Shown here piece after piece: positions 6,576-13,553 of a DNA stretch of 27,607 nucleotides. Below the pieces are notes generated by a model. It was not told the DNA's origin, made no database searches, and was given only the letters and a program-made list of their open reading frames with translations. The position numbers were made by a program, and so were the translations under genes. The DNA comes from G020354025 sp964621455. GTDB taxonomy: Bacteria; Fidelibacterota; Marinisomatia; SCGC-AAA003-L08; TS1B11. The stretch is taken from NCBI GenBank assembly GCA_964621455.1, contig CAZULW010000027.1, positions 1 through 27,607 of the forward strand. Reading direction: 5' to 3'. Each line of letters opens with the position of its first letter. The first letter of the stretch is position 1.

Positions 6576-8561
6576 TTACCTCTTTTTCACGGCACCTAAT
6601 GCTTTACAAATGCATGCCGCTACTTGTTCCCTGGTTAGGCCAACCTCGGCACCCACCTCTTCTCCGGGTCCTGAAGCGCCGAACCGGTCAATCCCAAAAT
6701 TGAGTCCGTTGAAACCGGTGAACCGCTCCCATCCCAGCGTAGTTCCCGCCTCCAGGGAAACCCGCAGGCTGCCGTCATCCGCCATGACGGCCCGCCGGTA
6801 CTCTTCCGGCTGCTCGAAGAACAGCTCCCAGCAGGGAAGACTGACGACACGAATGGCCAGGTCGTTGAGCAGCTCACTTACGGACAGGGCCAGGGCAACC
6901 TCGGAGCCGGCGGCGAAGATGGTGACCTGGGCGGCGCCGGGAGGGTCCTGGAGAATGTATCCCCCACGGGTGACGCCCTCCCGGGCGGCCGGGTGGAGCC
7001 GTTCGGGCAGCACCGGTACCCCCTGGCGTGTGAGTACCAGGGCGGAAGGCCGGCTGGTCTGCTGCAGGGCCAGCTCCATGCAAGCCGCCGTCTCCACCGC
7101 ATCGGCAGGACGGAAGACCAGCAGGTTGGGTATATTTCGCAGCGCCATGATATGCTCCACCGGCTGGTGGGTGGGGCCATCCTCGCCGACAAAGACCGAA
7201 TCGTGGGTGTACACCCCAATCACCGGCAGCCGCTGCATGGCCCTCAGGCGAATGCTGGGCCGCTCGTAATCGGTGAACACCAGGAAAGTAGCGCCGAAAG
7301 GCCGCAGTCCCCCGTGCAGAGCAATGCCGTTGTTGATAGCCCCCATGGGGAACTCCCGCACGCCATAGGCCAGGGAGCGCCCGGCACGATGGGCAGCGCT
7401 GAAGTCACCGTAAGCCCTGGCAAACCCGCCGGTGTTGTTGGACGGTTCCAGGTCGGCGGAGCCCCCCACCAGGTTGGTAACCGCTTCCGCCACCGCCTCC
7501 AGCACCTTGCCGAAGGCCTTGCGGGTGGCTATGCTTGCGCCGGTCTCAAATTCCGGCCAGGTAACGCCGCTCAGGTCAAGGTCACCAAAGAACGAGGGCC
7601 ACAGGTTTTCAAATTCGGGGTCCTGCCGCCGTTCCTGCAGGTGTGCTTTCCAATCACTGACCTCTCGGCGCAGTTCATCATATCGGTGATGGAAGGCCGC
7701 AACAGTCTCGGGTGACAGGTGGAAGAACTTGTCCGGGTCCAGGCCCAGCCTGGTTTTGGTGGCGGCAATCTCGTCCGGCGGGAGGGGCGCGCCGTGGGTC
7801 TCGGGGGATCCCTCCATGGTGGCCGTCCCGTGGGCCATGATGGTATGGCCGACAATAAGGGTCGGTTGGTCGCTGTTGGCCTGGCCGGCGGCGATGGCCT
7901 CCTTGATGGCATCATGATCGTGGCCGTCAATATCAAGCACCTGCCAGCCAAACCCTTTGAACACCTGATCGATCACTGTTGAGTCTGCCCGGCTCGTCTG
8001 GCCGGAGATCTGCACTTGGTTGCGGTCGTAATACATGATGAGCCGGCCCAGCCGCCAGTGCCCGGCCAGAGCCGAGGCCCCCAGAGCCACTGGCTCTTGC
8101 AGGTCGCCATCGCTGCACAGGCAGTAGGTTGTGTGGTTCACTACGTCAGCGCCCAGGCGGGCCCGGAGCATCTCTTCGGCCACCGCCATACCCACGGCCA
8201 TAGCCACCCCCTGACCCAGGGGTCCCGTGGTCGCTTCCACGCCGATGGTCTGGTCAACCTCTGGATGACCGGGAGTGCGGCTGCCCAGCTGGCGGAAATT
8301 GAGCAGGTCGTCCAGCTCCAGATAACCTATCAGGTAGAGCAGGGCGTACAGCAGGGCCGACTCGTGCCCCGCTGAGAGGACAAAGCGATCGCGGTTAATC
8401 CACTCGGGATCGTCCGGGTCGTAGCGCAGTATGTCCCGGAAAAGCTGATAGGCGAAGTCGAGGGACGAGAGGGCGCCGCCCGTATGGCCCGAATTGGCCT
8501 TGCGGACCGTGTCCATGATCAGTCCCTTGATCTCGTTGAAGGCTTGGGTATTCACAGGCAT
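6576..8561 (-). CDS. tkt: Transketolase
   Basis: 661 residues from the ATG at 8561 (MPVNTQ); an upstream in-frame GTG at 8621 would add 20 unconserved residues. The thiamine-diphosphate enzyme of the non-oxidative pentose phosphate and Calvin pathways moves two-carbon units between sugar phosphates in the cytosol. Visible: SGHTGGAL (24-31; most relatives have SGHPGG), GHE (65-67), the ThDP/Mg motif DGDLQE (151-156) with YYDRNQ (177-182), a conserved THGAPL loop, and the pyrimidine-domain HDSVFVGEDGPTHQPVEH. All three domains are present, so it should be active. Its 5' coding region is duplicated upstream, beyond an ORF6N gene. Confidence 0.95.
   Translation of the reverse strand: MPVNTQAFNEIKGLIMDTVRKANSGHTGGALSSLDFAYQLFRDILRYDPDDPEWINRDRFVLSAGHESALLYALLYLIGYLELDDLLNFRQLGSRTPGHPEVDQTIGVEATTGPLGQGVAMAVGMAVAEEMLRARLGADVVNHTTYCLCSDGDLQEPVALGASALAGHWRLGRLIMYYDRNQVQISGQTSRADSTVIDQVFKGFGWQVLDIDGHDHDAIKEAIAAGQANSDQPTLIVGHTIMAHGTATMEGSPETHGAPLPPDEIAATKTRLGLDPDKFFHLSPETVAAFHHRYDELRREVSDWKAHLQERRQDPEFENLWPSFFGDLDLSGVTWPEFETGASIATRKAFGKVLEAVAEAVTNLVGGSADLEPSNNTGGFARAYGDFSAAHRAGRSLAYGVREFPMGAINNGIALHGGLRPFGATFLVFTDYERPSIRLRAMQRLPVIGVYTHDSVFVGEDGPTHQPVEHIMALRNIPNLLVFRPADAVETAACMELALQQTSRPSALVLTRQGVPVLPERLHPAAREGVTRGGYILQDPPGAAQVTIFAAGSEVALALSVSELLNDLAIRVVSLPCWELFFEQPEEYRRAVMADDGSLRVSLEAGTTLGWERFTGFNGLNFGIDRFGASGPGEEVGAEVGLTREQVAACICKALGAVKKR
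8470..8532 (-). repeat. 63-nt direct repeat, copy in intact transketolase
   Basis: Identical over 63 nt to 9330-9392 and in the same orientation (offset 860). It encodes IKGLIMDTVRKANSGHTGGA near the transketolase N-terminus. The two copies bracket the ORF6N gene. Confidence 0.95.
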
Positions 8562-8798
8562 GGCTCCAGTTGGATGGTTGATTTGATAATGAGGGATTGG
8601 CGGAGATTTAACGCTCAACACCTCGGAAATTTTCGGTCCGGCGTGAACATTATCAAAGGATAGATGGTCTCCTGGTTTGAATCTATTTGCCTCTGCTAGA
8701 ATTCATTACCGCGTAGTTGATAAAGGTTCGTTCAGCTATTCAATATCGAGAAAGCAATTTGCCTCTATGCTAAATGACACAATGGTTTTACTTGTCCC

Positions 8799-9305
8799 CT
8801 AGAATCCAATTCGTTCGCGTTTGGGCTCCGGTGGTGTCATCAACTCCTTGATCTTCTCGAACACGACCTTGAATTGGACATCATATCTCTTTTCGAGTTC
8901 GTTTAGCTTACGGGCAAGTTCCGCGTGGCTGGAAAGGATTTGTCGCAGATGTACAAAAGCCCGCATAATCTCGATATTGACCAGGACTGCCCTCTTGCTT
9001 CTGAGCACACTGGAAAGCATGGCAACCCCCTGTTCAGTAAAAGCATAAGGGGGATATCGGCGACCACCCCACTGACTTGAGGTCACCGATTGTGACCTCA
9101 AGAAATCAAACTCCTCCTCAAACAATTGAAACATAAAATCTTCAGGAAACCGCTCGATGTTGCGCTTGACTGCCTGGTTTAACACCTTGGTTTCCACCTC
9201 GTATAGTTTGGCTAAGTAGGCGTCAAGCATGACTTGACGTCCTCGGATCAAGAGGATTGAGCGTTCAATTCGTTCAACAGGGACAATACTCTTAGGGACA
9301 GTCAT
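8799..9305 (-). CDS. ORF6N-domain protein
   Basis: 168 residues. The N-terminal about 100 residues are a typical ORF6N domain: IERSILLIRGRQVMLDAYLA, then LAKLYEVETKVLNQAVKRN, RFPEDFMFQL and YAFTEQGVAMLSSVLRS. The domain is known from phage proteins (often with KilA-N/BRO modules) and from scattered bacterial genes, and is thought to bind DNA; its cellular role is not established. A coiled-coil-like C-terminus follows (AELARKLNELEKRYDVQFKV). The gene is AT-richer than transketolase. Its ATG overlaps the stop of a 38-codon transketolase 5' fragment (ATGA) and no good own ribosome-binding site is seen, so translation is probably coupled. Confidence 0.9.
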   Translation of the reverse strand: MTVPKSIVPVERIERSILLIRGRQVMLDAYLAKLYEVETKVLNQAVKRNIERFPEDFMFQLFEEEFDFLRSQSVTSSQWGGRRYPPYAFTEQGVAMLSSVLRSKRAVLVNIEIMRAFVHLRQILSSHAELARKLNELEKRYDVQFKVVFEKIKELMTPPEPKRERIGF

Positions 9306-9418
9306 AGTTGATTTTGGTCCTTATCCGTAAGGGCGCCGCCCGTATGGCCCGAATTGGCCTTGCGGACCGTGTCCATGATCAGTCCCTTGATCCCGCTAAT
9401 ACCTTGGTTAGTGGTCAT
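9302..9418 (-). pseudogene. Truncated transketolase 5' fragment
   Basis: A 38-codon reading frame starting ATG at 9418 (MTTNQGISG) that becomes IKGLIMDTVRKANSGHTGGA, identical in sequence to the intact transketolase over 63 nt, then diverges abruptly at codon 31 (TDKDQNQL) and stops at TGA 9302-9304. The first nine codons differ from the intact copy (MPVNTQAFNE) but are recognisably homologous at DNA level. It cannot be enzymatic. Its stop overlaps the ORF6N ATG, so it may act as a leader peptide for that gene. Confidence 0.9.
9330..9392 (-). repeat. 63-nt direct repeat, displaced copy
   Basis: Perfect match to 8470-8532. The right-hand flank remains weakly similar through the start codon, while the left-hand flank is unrelated (ORF6N leader). 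Confidence 0.95.
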
Positions 9419-9750
9419 AGAATCAGAATCTCACTGGCTTAATTGTTAGATTGACTGCAAATGCTATATAAACAGTAGCGGGCAATTTACCTCCGCTGCC
9501 GGGGGGATGCCAATGGGGGATAGGGGATTGCCAATGTGGCCGGGAGAGGACCATCGCCGGAGCATGATGGTCGGACGCCAGGAACCTGCTGCGCTGGCTG
9601 AGGAGGCGTGATGCGGGGAAAGTAGCAGTGGCAGTTGGCAGGAGCAGGATTGCAAATTGAAAAATGCAAAGAGCAGGGACATAGTGTCTTGCCCGGCGTG
9701 TTGACTAGTGCTAACCTTCCCCTTTGGATAATTGCAGAAAGGAGACTGGA
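9419..9750. other. Intergenic region with promoter candidates and repeat words
   Basis: 332 nt between the transketolase fragment (minus) and the antitoxin gene (plus). It contains TATATA at 9465-9470, about 50 nt upstream of the minus-strand ATG, within a 42-nt stretch similar to 11604-11642. It also has a GACCAT/ATGGTC hairpin at about 9549-9572, an AGTAGCAGTGGCAGTTGGCAG word (9621-9641), and AGCAGGATTGCAAATTG (9643-9659), identical to 10894-10910. AAAGGAG at 9738-9744 is the antitoxin ribosome-binding site. Confidence 0.5.
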
Positions 9751-9972
9751 ATGCCTACAACGACAGTTGCTGAGATGAGCAAGGATGAACTTAGAGAGAT
9801 GATTGAAACCTTAATCGAACAGAAGCTAGTGGAAATCCTCGGTGACCCTGACGAAGGACTGGAAATCAGAGAAGCGGTACGTGATAGACTTCTGCGCCAA
9901 AAGAAAGCTATTATAGCGGGTGAGCGCGGCCAACCGTTTGAGGAGGTGGTGCAGCAACTTGGAACGGAATGA
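9751..9972 (+). CDS. Antitoxin of a RelE/ParE-type pair
   Basis: 73 residues from the ATG at 9751, chosen over an upstream TTG (9724) because AAAGGAG sits 6 nt before it. The protein is small, acidic and helical (MSKDELREMIETLIEQKL), ending in LLRQKKAIIAGERGQPFEEV, a pattern seen in the variable antitoxins paired with RelE-type toxins. It would neutralise the toxin by direct binding and often autorepresses the operon. No DNA-binding motif is certain. It overlaps the toxin gene by 4 nt (ATGA), typical for such pairs. Confidence 0.75.
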   Translation: MPTTTVAEMSKDELREMIETLIEQKLVEILGDPDEGLEIREAVRDRLLRQKKAIIAGERGQPFEEVVQQLGTE

Positions 9973-10241
9973 TGGCCGCGTATCGCGTCCACATTCTGGA
10001 CTCTGCCGCACGCGAGCTAAGGCGGCTGGACAAACCTGTCAGGCATAGAATTGCTCGTCGCATCGATTGGCTGGCAAAGAATCTGGACAATCTCAAGCCA
10101 GAAGCGCTGACCGGGGACCTTTCGGGGCTTTTCAAACTCCGAGTCGGGAACTACCGTGTATTGTATGAAATTGTGGCGAACGAACAGACCATCGTGATTC
10201 ATCTGATTGGTCGCCGCAACGAAATTTACCGGATACGATGA
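9969..10241 (+). CDS. RelE/ParE-family toxin
   Basis: 90 residues, very basic, with the hallmarks of the RelE/ParE superfamily: YRVHILDSAARELRRLDKPV at the start (strand then two helices), and LSGLFKLRVGNYRVLYEI (about 51-68) forming the central sheet with the catalytic-type arginines, then VIHLIGRRNEIYR. Members are either ribosome-dependent mRNA endonucleases or gyrase inhibitors; the sequence resembles the RelE side more. The start is one of two adjacent ATGs (9969 or 9972) overlapping the antitoxin stop. Together they form a complete type II module. Confidence 0.88.
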   Translation: MMAAYRVHILDSAARELRRLDKPVRHRIARRIDWLAKNLDNLKPEALTGDLSGLFKLRVGNYRVLYEIVANEQTIVIHLIGRRNEIYRIR

Positions 10242-10328
10242 ATTGTCTAAGGACGTGGATTCTCTACGAGGGGGCGGGGGTGTTTATCCGCAACAGCTGC
10301 CGGCAGGCTATAGCCAGCGAGGCGTAAC

Positions 10329-10550
10329 ATGCGCATATCAAGAGACGCGGGCCGAAGGCCAAGACGCCTGAGGACCGGCGGACAGGCCATAGGAGTACAC
10401 GAACTCGTCAACCTGGCCATCTGGGCCGTTGTGTTCGTGGCGGCGGGGATCATCCTGGACCGGCACGGCTTCAACACCCTGGCCCCCTTCCTCGCAGTAG
10501 GTATGGTTCTATCCACCATGATAGTGCGCTGGGCGCGGGGGAAGAAATAG
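10329..10550 (+). CDS. Small two-helix membrane protein, possibly AtpZ-like
   Basis: 73 residues. The C-terminal 50 carry two hydrophobic helices separated by GIILDRHGFNTLAPFLAVG, reminiscent of AtpZ/AtpI-type ATP-synthase accessory proteins (G..LD....T.P....G). There is no ATP synthase gene nearby, so this is a weak suggestion. The first 20 residues are arginine-rich and encoded by DNA that shares words with the surrounding repeats (for example ACCGGCGGACA, also in the mosaic at about 10875), so the N-terminus may be repeat-derived. GAGG at 10319-10322 is a possible ribosome-binding site. Confidence 0.4.
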   Translation: MRISRDAGRRPRRLRTGGQAIGVHELVNLAIWAVVFVAAGIILDRHGFNTLAPFLAVGMVLSTMIVRWARGKK

Positions 10551-11220
10551 AACCGCCAAGCCTGCCCCTCTGGGCGTAGCCCAACGGGCGAGCCTGAGCC
10601 CTGCCCTGAGCGAAGCCGAAGGGGAAGTCGAAGGGACGCCAAGGACGCAAAGAGAGGGAAGAGCGAAGAGAGAGGGGCGATGAGATGGGACTTGAGGCTG
10701 GAGGCTGGAGACTGGTGTGAAAGAACCGCAGAAAGCGCAGACGGGGAAGAGCGAGGAGCGGGAATAAGTAGTAGGAGCAGTTGGCAGCTTGCCCGGCGCT
10801 TGTCCGGCGTAACGTAGTGTAGCCGGGTAGCGATAGCATAGCCGGGTAGCAGCTTGCCTGGCGTAGTCCGCCAACCGGCGGACAAAGACAGGTAGCAGGA
10901 TTGCAAATTGTCCCGAAGGGACCCCTTGGGGGAAAAATGAAAATTGCATAGTGCAAAAGGAGTGGGCGGGAACAGTCACACCGCAGAGGCATTCCCGTTC
11001 GGCTGAGCGTTCGACTGAGCGTTCGGCTGAGCTCACGCCGAAGCCTCACGCCGAAGTCTCATGACGAAGCCTGAGTCTTGACGAGGGGACACAGATCGCT
11101 CAGGGAAGGAAGATGAGACTTGGGACTATGGGCTGGGGACTGGAGCCTGGAGAAGAAAAAACCGCAGAGCACGCAGAGGGCGCTGAGGTCTATTACTTCC
11201 TCTATTCTTCTATCTTGTAA

Positions 11221-11331
11221 ATCCTGTTATCCTGTCCAATGCTTTCTTTGCGTCCTTTGCGCCTTTGCGGTTATCTCTTTCGAGTGCTACTGCTAACTGC
11301 CACTGCCACTGCCACTGCCACTGCCACTGCC
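11221..11331. repeat. Composite intergenic module, copy B (inverted)
   Basis: Read on the minus strand: a (GGCAGT)6 array (11331-11296), a short link, AACCGCAAAGGCGCAAAGG... (11272-11250, 23 nt identical to 440-462), then ATTGGACAGGATAACAGGAT (11240-11221, identical to 473-492). The order and spacing match copy A at 363-492. Confidence 0.9.
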
Positions 11332-11745
11332 CCTCCGTATATCCTGTCCAGTTCTTCCTTGGCGGCTTGGCGGTGTTTCTGCTTCCCGCCTTTTTCCCAG
11401 TTCTCTTTCAATCTTCAATCGACAATCTTCAATCAACATTTCTTCTCGCGCACCAGGCGAACGACAGTCCGCCGCCAATGGCCTATATTCGGGCGTTATG
11501 ATGATGCCGCCTCCATATCGCCCCGCTGCCGCTGCCCGTATGGGCCTCTGGTTCCTGCGTCGAGGGCCCAGAGGGCCTCTCCCGCTGCTAGCTTTGGGGC
11601 GGATTATATTTAAACAGGGCGATTTACGCCTCTCGTCGGGGGAAGCCTTGAAAAAAACGAATTCTGTAGGGGTTTTGTCTAATTCCTCGCCGGTCCTTGC
11701 TTCCCCTTTTGCTCCAGGCGGTTCCCTCTCTTTTCCCTGCCCCCT

Positions 11746-11810
11746 AGCCTCAAGCCTAAAGCCTCAAGGCCTCAAGCCTCAAGCCCCAAGCCTCTAGTCT
11801 CAAGCCTCAC
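11746..11810. repeat. Degenerate heptamer array (AGCCTCA)n
   Basis: About nine 7-8 nt units of AGCCTCA with point changes (AGCCTAA, AGGCCTCA, AGCCCCA, AGCCTCT, AGTCTCA). The complementary vocabulary (CTTGAGG, CTGGAGG) appears at about 10688-10714 and 11112-11148. It lies 13 nt beyond the GHL10 stop codon. Confidence 0.85.
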
Positions 11811-11823
11811 GCGCAGGCAGCGC

Positions 11824-13074
11824 CTACCGGTTCAGCATCTCCAGGATGGGCTTGAAGTGGGCCAGGTTGGTCTTGTGGGAATCGTAGGAGAAGACGCAGA
11901 CGGCCTCGAAGCCGTAGAGCCGGGCAACGCGTATCTTTTCGGCCGTGGCGGCCGCGTCCTGGTTATAGGTGGCCACCCCCATGATCACCCGGCTCCGGAA
12001 GCGCTCCGAGAGTGAGTCGGACACTATAGTCACGTTCTGCATATACTCGTCAAGCTCCGGGGTGTAGTTCATGGGAAGAGCGTAATCGAGAATCCCGTCC
12101 CGGAGCCACTGCAGCCAGTCCTGGTAATACTTGTGGCGCGCTACCCTGGCGTTGGGCTTGACCGCCGCCGTCAGCATAACGTCCTTCCCGCTGAGGGTGA
12201 TCACCGCGTGCATGGCGGTCATCAGGTCGGTGACCTTCTGGCGGCGATAGTCGTTCCAGACTTCCAGCTTTCCGTCAAGGCCTTGATCGGCCCCGGCCCT
12301 TGTTGAGTTGTCCCCCATCCGGTTGATGTCGCGGGGATCGAAACCGTGCCTGCTCCGGAACACACCCAGCCCCTCTTCGTTGTAGCCATAGTCTAAATCC
12401 GAGAAACGGCAGTAATCCAGGTGGAGCCCGTCAATGTTGTAATTGAGCAGGATCTCCGTGAACACCGCCTGGAGGTAGCCGTTGACTTCCGGGTGGACAG
12501 GTGAGAGGAAAATCCCCTCAAAGGACTCGTTCCGGGGGGCACCCAGGTCAATGTCCCGGTGGGCGTTGCCGCCGGCGCCCACCTCAAGCCACTCGGGATG
12601 CATATGGTAAGCATGGTTGCCGGTCTCTGGCGGCGTCCGGGCGGACCAGAGGAGGTAGGTGGTCACCCAGGCATGGACGTTCAGCCCCAGCTCGTGGCCC
12701 CGGGTAACCGCATATACCAGGGGATCAAATCGACTGTCCCGGACGAGTGGACTTTTGGGAACCAGCAGCGAGTTGTAGTAGGCGTCGCCCCTCCCCCGCA
12801 CCTGGACGAAGACATGATTGAAACCGCTTTCCCGGGCGAAGGTGAGGGCGGCGTCAATCTCCTCGCGATCAACCATGCTCTCCCGCAAGATCCACAGGCC
12901 CTTGATACGCAGGGGCTCCAGTTCCTGACCGCTGAGGCCTGCCCTGAGCCCGCCGAAGGGGCTTGTCCTGTCCCGAAGGGATCCCTGCGGGAAGCCTGAC
13001 GAAGGACCAGTGAGAGCAACAAAAAAGGCAGCCGTAACGACTACCTTCCAGGAGGTGGTGATGGTGATATTCAA
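11824..13074 (-). CDS. Secreted GHL10 (DUF187)-type glycoside-hydrolase-like protein
   Basis: 416 residues. The body (about 52-415) is a TIM-barrel of the glycosyl-hydrolase-like GHL10/YngK type. It has IKGLWILRESMVDREEIDAA (first strand), FNHVFVQVRGRGDAYYNS, HELGLNVHAWVTTYLLWSA, IDGLHLDYCRF (about 214-224, with the conserved acidic residue), LTAAVKPNA and DYALPMNYTPEL. Substrate is unknown; relatives act on envelope or extracellular polysaccharide. A signal-peptide-like helix occupies about 9-23. Residues about 25-47 are encoded by repeat-like DNA. The start is a TTG with a weak ribosome-binding site, 37 nt after rplQ, so it may be a late gene of the ribosomal operon. Confidence 0.85.
   Translation of the reverse strand: MNITITTSWKVVVTAAFFVALTGPSSGFPQGSLRDRTSPFGGLRAGLSGQELEPLRIKGLWILRESMVDREEIDAALTFARESGFNHVFVQVRGRGDAYYNSLLVPKSPLVRDSRFDPLVYAVTRGHELGLNVHAWVTTYLLWSARTPPETGNHAYHMHPEWLEVGAGGNAHRDIDLGAPRNESFEGIFLSPVHPEVNGYLQAVFTEILLNYNIDGLHLDYCRFSDLDYGYNEEGLGVFRSRHGFDPRDINRMGDNSTRAGADQGLDGKLEVWNDYRRQKVTDLMTAMHAVITLSGKDVMLTAAVKPNARVARHKYYQDWLQWLRDGILDYALPMNYTPELDEYMQNVTIVSDSLSERFRSRVIMGVATYNQDAAATAEKIRVARLYGFEAVCVFSYDSHKTNLAHFKPILEMLNR
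12934..13002 (-). repeat. Repeat-derived DNA in frame in the GHL10 gene
   Basis: CTGCCCTGAG...GCCGAAGGGG (12939-12961) resembles 10601-10624, and TGTCCCGAAGGGATCCCTGC (12969-12988) resembles about 10909-10928, both in the gene-free mosaic. In frame it encodes GFPQGSLRDRTSPFGGLRAG between the signal peptide and the catalytic-type domain. Confidence 0.7.
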
Positions 13075-13111
13075 GAAAACGCCGCTGGCTGAGGACCTGC
13101 CGGTTGCCGCC

Positions 13112-13537
13112 TCATGCCTTGGATTTCTTTTTGGGTGCAGAGCTCTCTTCAGTGGATTCGGCCGGGGCCGGGGAGAGGTCCACCAGCTCCATCAGCGAAA
13201 CGGGTGCCCGGTCGTTAGTGCGGTTCCCCAGCTTGATGATTCGAGTGTAGCCGCCTGGACGGTCGGCCATCTGCGGCGCGACCTCGTCGAAGAGAATCGA
13301 AGTCACCCTCTGGCCTTGCTTCCCCGGCAGGGCCTTCAATACCTGGCGGCGGGCGTGGAGTGTGCCCTGCTTGGCAAACGTAATCAGGGGTTCCACGAAT
13401 TTGCGCAGCTCCTTGGCCTTGGCATCGGTGGTTTGAATGCGCTTATGGATGATCAGGGAGGACGCCAGATTGCGCATAAGCGCCTTTCGGTGGCTGGCGG
13501 TACGATTCAGCTTACGACCCCTCCTCAGATGTCGCAT
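13112..13537 (-). CDS. rplQ: Large-subunit ribosomal protein bL17
   Basis: 141 residues. The conserved core starts MRHLRRGRKLNRTASHRKAL and continues IHKRIQTTDAKAKELRKFVEPLI, diagnostic for L17, which sits at the peptide-tunnel exit side of the 50S subunit. A low-complexity tail beyond residue 118 (SPAPAESTEESSAPKKKSKA) lengthens it relative to compact forms. It lies 16 nt after rpoA, as in the standard alpha operon. Confidence 0.97.
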   Translation of the reverse strand: MRHLRRGRKLNRTASHRKALMRNLASSLIIHKRIQTTDAKAKELRKFVEPLITFAKQGTLHARRQVLKALPGKQGQRVTSILFDEVAPQMADRPGGYTRIIKLGNRTNDRAPVSLMELVDLSPAPAESTEESSAPKKKSKA

Positions 13538-13553
13538 GTCACCTCCAACACAG

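Larger units (their letters stand above)
10551..11823. repeat. 1.27-kb repeat mosaic without genes
   Basis: No credible gene on either strand. It contains a degenerate copy of the 42-nt word (10564-10594, CTCTGGGCGTAGCCCAACGG), CTGCCCTGAGCGAAGCCGAA (10601-10620; related to DNA inside the GHL10 gene) and GGGAAGAGCGAAGAGA (10656-10671, also at 561). AGCAGGATTGCAAATTG is at 10894-10910 (also at 9643) and TGTCCCGAAGGGA-type DNA at about 10909. It also holds a GTTCGGCTGAGC/GTTCGACTGAGC run near 10997-11031, the composite module copy B (11221-11331), CAATCTTCAATC words near 11408-11440, a promoter-like stretch (11604-11642) and a heptamer array (11746-11810). Confidence 0.8.

Noticed and set aside
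6610..7715. Plus-strand open frames opposite transketolase
   Set aside because: These are antisense shadows produced by the GC-rich codon pattern of tkt; no domain patterns.
8562..8621. Upstream GTG start for transketolase
   Set aside because: It would add 20 residues (LSVKSPPIPHYQ...) not expected in the family; both tkt copies support a start close to the NEIKG/SGIKG region.
8535..9329. Insertion sequence around ORF6N
   Set aside because: No transposase or integrase and no terminal inverted repeats were seen; only the 63-nt direct repeat supports mobility, so it is reported as a finding and not as a mobile element.
10247..11049. Long open frames on the minus strand
   Set aside because: They lie entirely in the repeat mosaic and have low-complexity, leucine/serine-rich translations without domain patterns.
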